A DNA stretch of 64,000 nt from Arthrobacter zhaoxinii (GTDB lineage: Bacteria; Actinomycetota; Actinomycetes; Actinomycetales; Micrococcaceae). The notes beneath the pieces were generated by a model that saw nothing but the letters and a program-made list of their open reading frames with translations, was not told the DNA's origin and ran no database searches. Each line of letters opens with the position of its first letter. The first letter of the stretch is position 1. Below are positions 60,496 to 64,000 of this stretch, piece by piece. Where the stretch lies: positions 62,001 to 126,000 of the forward strand of contig NZ_CP104275.1 of NCBI RefSeq assembly GCF_025244925.1, in the 5' to 3' direction. The translations under genes and the position numbers were made by a program.

Positions 60496-61586
60496 GCTGT
60501 TGCTCCGCCGGCCGCTGCCGAAGTGGCCAGCGCTGCGTCTGCAGTGCCGTCGCAGTTCGGCAGGGGTGCCAGCAAAGCTGATTCGCCTGCCTGCCAGGCC
60601 TTCAGCTGGTCTTCGCCGAGCAGGGCATCGATGGCCAGGACGGTCGCGGCGCCGAAGATGACGTCGGCCAGCAGATCGGGTTCCGCCTCGGCCAGGCCGC
60701 CGGCCAGGTCACGGGCAGCAATCTGTTCGTGCACGGCATCCGCTTCGACGTGTTCGTCGAAGTAATAGGTGACGTCGTCGCTGAAGCCGTGCCTGCGGAA
60801 CCCGCGGGCGTAGAACGCGTTGGGTATCGAGGACGTCATCTCGAACGCCGCCAGGTGCCCGGAGATGGCCCCGCGCAGGCGGCGGTTCAGCCCGAAGAGC
60901 GACATCGCGTTGGAGGAGGCCAGGGTCAGGGCGGGAACCTGGTCAATGTAGTACCCGTAGCTGGAATCGAGGCCCAGGCCTTCCATGGTGGTGCCGAACA
61001 GCTTCGAATGCATCCGTTCGACCCGTCCGCCGCCGTACTCATCTGCCTGGATTTCGATCAACGCTGCCTTTGCGCGGCCCACCGGCAGGCGCGGAATGGC
61101 CCAGCTGTGCGGATCCGCTTCCTTCAGCTGGTACACCGAGCGCAGGATCAGGAACTCGCGAAGCTGCTCCACGCTGGCCTTGCTGGCGACGAAACGGGAG
61201 ACGCTGGGACCGTCGTCGTTGGCTGCCAGGTCAAAGAGCGTCTTGGCGACGGCTTCGCTTTCCGGTGACGGAAGCTCGGGGACGGGCACCGTACGGCGCA
61301 GCACATCCTCGAGGGCTGCCTCCAGCCGTGCCCGCACGCGGATCAGTTCGGGATCCCATTCCGCTGCGTCCTCAACTCCGTCCAGTCCGCTGTAATGCAG
61401 CTCGTACAGGCAGAACAGGGCCAGCTGGAGGTCTTCGTCGCGGAGCAGATCCGCAGTGGCGGCAAGCGCTTCGTCCACCAGCAGGTTCAGGGACCCGTAG
61501 GCGTTGGCGTGGCCTGTGCCGCCGCGGTTCTGCAGAAGGTCGATCAGGGTGGCGCTGACGCGCCCTCTCGGGGCGGGAATCTTCAT
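60492..61586 (-). CDS. Heme-oxygenase-like diiron protein (HDO superfamily, iron-containing redox enzyme family)
   Basis: The 364-residue protein matches the Haem_oxygenas_2 / iron-containing redox enzyme family. Six candidate diiron ligands are in place: Glu183 and His193 (E-x9-H), Glu249, then His279, Asp283 and His286 (H-x3-D-x2-H). The spacings equal those I recall for the SznF diiron domain. HDO enzymes use O2 for N-oxygenation, C-C cleavage or desaturation. About 160 N-terminal residues, including YELHYSGLDG, precede the catalytic half. TAAGGAAAG just before the ATG fixes the start. The substrate is unknown. The coupled CDGSH protein probably supplies electrons. Confidence 0.85.
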   Translation of the reverse strand: MKIPAPRGRVSATLIDLLQNRGGTGHANAYGSLNLLVDEALAATADLLRDEDLQLALFCLYELHYSGLDGVEDAAEWDPELIRVRARLEAALEDVLRRTVPVPELPSPESEAVAKTLFDLAANDDGPSVSRFVASKASVEQLREFLILRSVYQLKEADPHSWAIPRLPVGRAKAALIEIQADEYGGGRVERMHSKLFGTTMEGLGLDSSYGYYIDQVPALTLASSNAMSLFGLNRRLRGAISGHLAAFEMTSSIPNAFYARGFRRHGFSDDVTYYFDEHVEADAVHEQIAARDLAGGLAEAEPDLLADVIFGAATVLAIDALLGEDQLKAWQAGESALLAPLPNCDGTADAALATSAAAGGATA

Positions 61587-61772
61587 TGCTTTCCTTACAG
61601 GGGGCGCGTTGTCCGGCGGGCAAGTGGAACAAATCCACACGTCAGCATATCTGCTGTGTACGCGACGGGCTGTCTGCCGGGTGGGACGCCGGCATTGACC
61701 TTTGCGGCACGGTTCGGTGCAATGGAGGCAAAGAGCGGCAGGCAGGCGAGTCACCAGGGGAGGAGAGCGGTT

Positions 61773-62345
61773 ATGGCCGAGGCGGGTTTTTCGATGGTTC
61801 TTCCGCTGCTGCTGTTGGTGTCTGTGCTTGCCGCCGCGGCTGCCGGGATTGACCGGATGCTTCGGACCCGGGACGGGGAAGGCCTGTTTTGGACCGGATT
61901 GACCGCTTTCCTGGCCGTCCTCCTGACAGCCGCCTGGGCAGTGACCGCCACCTCCGCCGGATCCGCCGCAGTGGGCATGGTTGTGGTGGCCGGCGGTATC
62001 GCGGCGTCGTTCTGGACCCTGAGACGGGACCGTCGCCGCCGCCGGAACCGCGAAACCCGGCAGGTGGAGGCAGCAGTCACTGCCGCAGCAACCCGCCACC
62101 GGGAGGTCCTGGCCCGCTGGAGTGCCTACGAACTGGACCCCTGGCTCGCTGCCGAGCATCCGCAGCTGCTTGACGTCCGCACGCCGGAAACGCGGACTTT
62201 CATCCGGGCCTTGAAAGCTGCTGAACAACTGCGCCCGGACGGAGTGACCGCAGCACAGGCGGCGGCCTACGCCGAGGCGGTCACAACGCTGGAAGACTCG
62301 CTTCGCCGTGCAGAAGAGGCGGCCGGCGGCGGGCGGGCAGCGTAG
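61773..62345 (+). CDS. Two-span membrane protein with helical C-terminal domain, unknown function
   Basis: The 190-residue protein has two or three hydrophobic segments (residues 6-25, 38-56, 61-78), an Arg-rich stop-transfer patch and a C-terminal helical cytoplasmic domain of about 100 residues rich in Ala, Arg and Glu. No family is recognised. GGAGGAG lies eight bases before the ATG. It is divergent from the diiron gene. Confidence 0.72.
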   Translation: MAEAGFSMVLPLLLLVSVLAAAAAGIDRMLRTRDGEGLFWTGLTAFLAVLLTAAWAVTATSAGSAAVGMVVVAGGIAASFWTLRRDRRRRRNRETRQVEAAVTAAATRHREVLARWSAYELDPWLAAEHPQLLDVRTPETRTFIRALKAAEQLRPDGVTAAQAAAYAEAVTTLEDSLRRAEEAAGGGRAA

Positions 62346-62399
62346 ACGCTACGGACCGCAGGGGTGGACCGTTAGGGGAATGCGTGGCAGTCTCTGCCC

Positions 62400-62702
62400 A
62401 TGACTACCAATGACATCGCCATCTCGCGCAATGACGGGCTGGGGCGGTACGAGCTGCTGCTGGACGGTGACCTCGTGGGGATTGCCGAATACGAGGTGGA
62501 GCCGGACGACTCTGTAGCGCTGACCCATACGCAGATGGAACCGGACTACCGGAACCAGGGCTACTCATCCCGGCTGGCGAAATACGCGGTGGATGACATC
62601 ATCAGGGGCGGAGGCCGGATCAAGCCGTACTGCACCTACATGGCCGCCTACCTCCGCAAGCACCCGGAATACAGCCATCACGTTTCGTGGCCGCAGGACT
62701 GA
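62400..62702 (+). CDS. Small GNAT-family acetyltransferase (YjdJ-like)
   Basis: The 100-residue protein fits the short GCN5-related family PF14542. The acetyl-CoA-binding stretch is QMEPDYRNQGYSSRLAKYAV and the C-terminal half has IKPYCTYMAAYLRKHPEY, typical of the group. The substrate is unknown. CAGTCT six bases before the ATG may be a weak -10 box at leaderless distance; there is no Shine-Dalgarno. Confidence 0.88.
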   Translation: MTTNDIAISRNDGLGRYELLLDGDLVGIAEYEVEPDDSVALTHTQMEPDYRNQGYSSRLAKYAVDDIIRGGGRIKPYCTYMAAYLRKHPEYSHHVSWPQD

Positions 62703-62770
62703 CGACACAGGGCGGACAGGATCCGGAAGAAGGCCAAAGTGCGGCGTACCGGTGGAACCGTGCCTTAAAT

Positions 62771-62825
62771 GAAGCTGGCTTCCCGCTCTGCATATGGGGG
62801 GAACGCAGAAGGGGAAGCCAGTTTC
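62771..62825. repeat. Long interrupted inverted repeat upstream of the HTH gene
   Basis: GAAGCTGGCTTCCC (62771-62784) pairs with 62812-62825 with one mismatch; inside, TCTGC/GCAGA extends the stem. It ends six bases before a TATAAT box, so it may be an operator or an RNA hairpin. Confidence 0.7.
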
Positions 62826-62830
62826 ATCAG

Positions 62831-62836
62831 TATAAT
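62831..62836 (+). promoter_or_regulatory. Consensus -10 box of the HTH gene
   Basis: A perfect TATAAT, unusual for this window, follows the inverted repeat. No -35 match is seen at 16-18 bases; that position falls in the repeat arm. A start near 62843 leaves a 30-base leader with GAGGGGG before the ATG. Confidence 0.55.
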
Positions 62837-62874
62837 TCCATTTGTCCGGGTAAATCCAATCGAGGGGGCCAAAG

Positions 62875-63600
62875 ATGGCGGTGTCTGCCAGGTCTTTCCA
62901 AAATTGGCGCACCGCGGTGGCTCCCGGCGAATCCAATGCGGACCTCTGCCGCAGGACCGGCATCAAGCGTTCCACCCTCGGCCAGCAGATTGTCCGGGGA
63001 AAGGTCGCGGAGATTACCGTTGTCCGGGTGGCCCGGGCTTACGGAAAAAACCCGGTTGAAGCACTGTCGGATTTCGAGGAGTATTCGGATCTGCTCGGCG
63101 GCCCCTGGCGTCCCGCCCCGGCAGAGCTAATCAGCCAGGTGTCCTACATCTGCATTCTGCAGATGGTCCTGGCCAGGGCTACTTCCAGTGAAGCCCCGCA
63201 ATATCCGGACCTGGATAAGCATCCGCACCGGAATGCGATCCGCTCCTGGTTCGAAGCAGTGGATCCCGGCGACCTGAGACAACGTCTGAGTGCCGCAACC
63301 GGCGTCGCACCCCAGAATATTTCGGCGCAGCTTTCAGCCGGGCGCCTGGCTCCCGAACTGGCCGTGGAGGCCGCTCGGATTGCGGGCGCCTCGCTGCCGG
63401 GCGGCCTGGTGGCCACGGGCCTGGTCACGCCGGGCGAAGCAGGCTGGCCGCAAAACGGCCTGCAGGAAGCCTTGGACGCGCTCACCGATTCCGAACTTCT
63501 GTTTCTTGCCCGGGACCGCCTGGACGGAGTGGGAAAGCAACTGAGGAAGCTTGAAAATGATGTGGAAAATGATCTAGCGCTATTGGAGAACCTGGGATGA
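62875..63600 (+). CDS. Protein with two helix-turn-helix-like regions, putative regulator
   Basis: The 241-residue protein has an N-terminal HTH-like region (residues 21-64, NADLCRRTGIKRSTLGQQIV then ARAYGKNPVEAL) and a second one near 133-172 (LSAATGVAPQNISAQLSAGR) like YdaS/Cro-type domains. A short coiled-coil-like segment lies at 214-240. No enzyme motif is visible. Base composition is lower in GC than the core block. Its TGA overlaps the next ATG. It may regulate its own promoter through the upstream inverted repeat. Confidence 0.65.
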   Translation: MAVSARSFQNWRTAVAPGESNADLCRRTGIKRSTLGQQIVRGKVAEITVVRVARAYGKNPVEALSDFEEYSDLLGGPWRPAPAELISQVSYICILQMVLARATSSEAPQYPDLDKHPHRNAIRSWFEAVDPGDLRQRLSAATGVAPQNISAQLSAGRLAPELAVEAARIAGASLPGGLVATGLVTPGEAGWPQNGLQEALDALTDSELLFLARDRLDGVGKQLRKLENDVENDLALLENLG

Positions 63601-64000
63601 GCGTGACATTGGCTTTTCAATACGCGGCACTGATAGTTTCGGCCATCTTTGCCCTCCTGCGGCTCCCGTTGGCCCTGAAGGGCCGGAATCCGATGCTCTT
63701 CTGGGCGCTGGCGCTGACCGCCATTGGGGTGGGACTCAGTATCCCTGCAATCTACCTGCCGGTGGATGCTCTTCTGGGCGGCGTTAATTACGCCAACCTG
63801 ATTCTCCGCTACGCGGTGTACGGGGTGGTGCTGCTCATCGGAAGTATCAGCGCAGCTGCCTTCCGCTCCGCACAGGCGCGCCGCCTGATAGTCGGGCGCT
63901 CCGGGCTGGTTGTCCTGGCTGTGGCGGTAATCGTCACCTCTGTGCTGTTCTTCATCAGTGACTTGCCGGTCTCATCGCCCGGGCTTTATGGCTATCCCGA
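63597..64000 (+). CDS. Multi-span membrane protein, partial at window end
   Basis: About 134 residues are visible. They hold at least four transmembrane helices (near residues 5-25, 34-55, 67-88 and 101-120) joined by short loops. The ATG overlaps the HTH gene stop (ATGA). The regulator/membrane pairing recalls actinobacterial loci with an XRE-type gene before an MAB_1171c-like putative transporter, but the visible part is not enough to assign it. Confidence 0.65.
   Translation, partial: MSVTLAFQYAALIVSAIFALLRLPLALKGRNPMLFWALALTAIGVGLSIPAIYLPVDALLGGVNYANLILRYAVYGVVLLIGSISAAAFRSAQARRLIVGRSGLVVLAVAVIVTSVLFFISDLPVSSPGLYGYP

Noticed and set aside
62761..62840. Inverted repeat read as terminator of the small acetyltransferase gene
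   Set aside because: No T run follows and a perfect TATAAT lies six bases on; an operator or leader element fits better, although a dual role is not excluded.

Overview
The window is a high-GC, gene-dense actinobacterial chromosome segment. Most spacers are short, and many neighbours share ATGA, GTGA or TGATG stop/start overlaps. Lsr2, ClpC with a ClgR-type box, DisA/RadA, GTG and TTG starts and TA-N3-T -10 boxes directly in front of start codons all point to Actinomycetes. Protein content and gene order look like the Micrococcaceae (Arthrobacter sensu lato). That genus-level placement is inference from memory, not a search. I see no insertion sequence, prophage, integrase, CRISPR array or rRNA operon. 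One tRNA is present.

Layout. 1-4.0 kb (minus): an MprF/DUF2156-type membrane protein, an esterase and the start of another membrane protein, coupled by ATGA overlaps. 4.1-9.9 kb: glycerophosphodiester phosphodiesterase, glycerate kinase, a uracil/xanthine permease, then a coupled SDR plus aldehyde dehydrogenase pair. 9.9-17.2 kb: phosphoglucomutase, a MetE-C-like methyltransferase behind a structured leader, a peptide (POT) transporter, a luciferase-like oxidoreductase and an amidase. 17.3-24.4 kb: rhodanese-pheA, topoisomerase IB, a small acidic protein, a lipid kinase, serS, a HAD phosphatase, a SatD-like protein and a small membrane protein.

24.5-43.8 kb is a long collinear block well known from actinobacteria (compare Mycobacterium tuberculosis Rv3628 back to Rv3596c): ppa, dacB, a DUF2342 zinc metalloprotease, tilS, hpt, ftsH, folE-folP-folB-folK, DUF3180, two bacterial PH-domain membrane proteins, a DUF2520 Rossmann protein, panC, lysS, a 60-residue membrane protein, lsr2 and clpC. 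The panD and coaX genes that sit between panC and lysS in M. tuberculosis are not here. clpC has a clear ClgR-type operator.

43.9-53 kb: an ArgA-type acetyltransferase, a CsbD protein, the PTS-dependent dihydroxyacetone kinase operon dhaK-dhaL-dhaM (dhaM fused to HPr), mutY, a membrane-anchored protein of unknown function, disA, radA and an FUSC-family protein. 53-58.9 kb is phosphate uptake: pstSCAB behind a PhoP-type direct repeat, meeting a convergent pit plus DUF47 pair. 59-64 kb is more accessory: an unknown protein, tRNA-Lys(UUU), a coupled pair encoding a heme-oxygenase-like diiron protein and a CDGSH iron-sulfur protein, a membrane protein, a small GNAT and, at the edge, a two-HTH protein coupled to a multi-span membrane protein behind a long inverted repeat and a TATAAT box.

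The two most interesting points are the diiron/CDGSH pair, in which I can place a complete six-ligand diiron set, and the recurring leaderless promoter arrangement at about nine genes. The structured leader of the MetE-like gene and the edge HTH/membrane pair come next.
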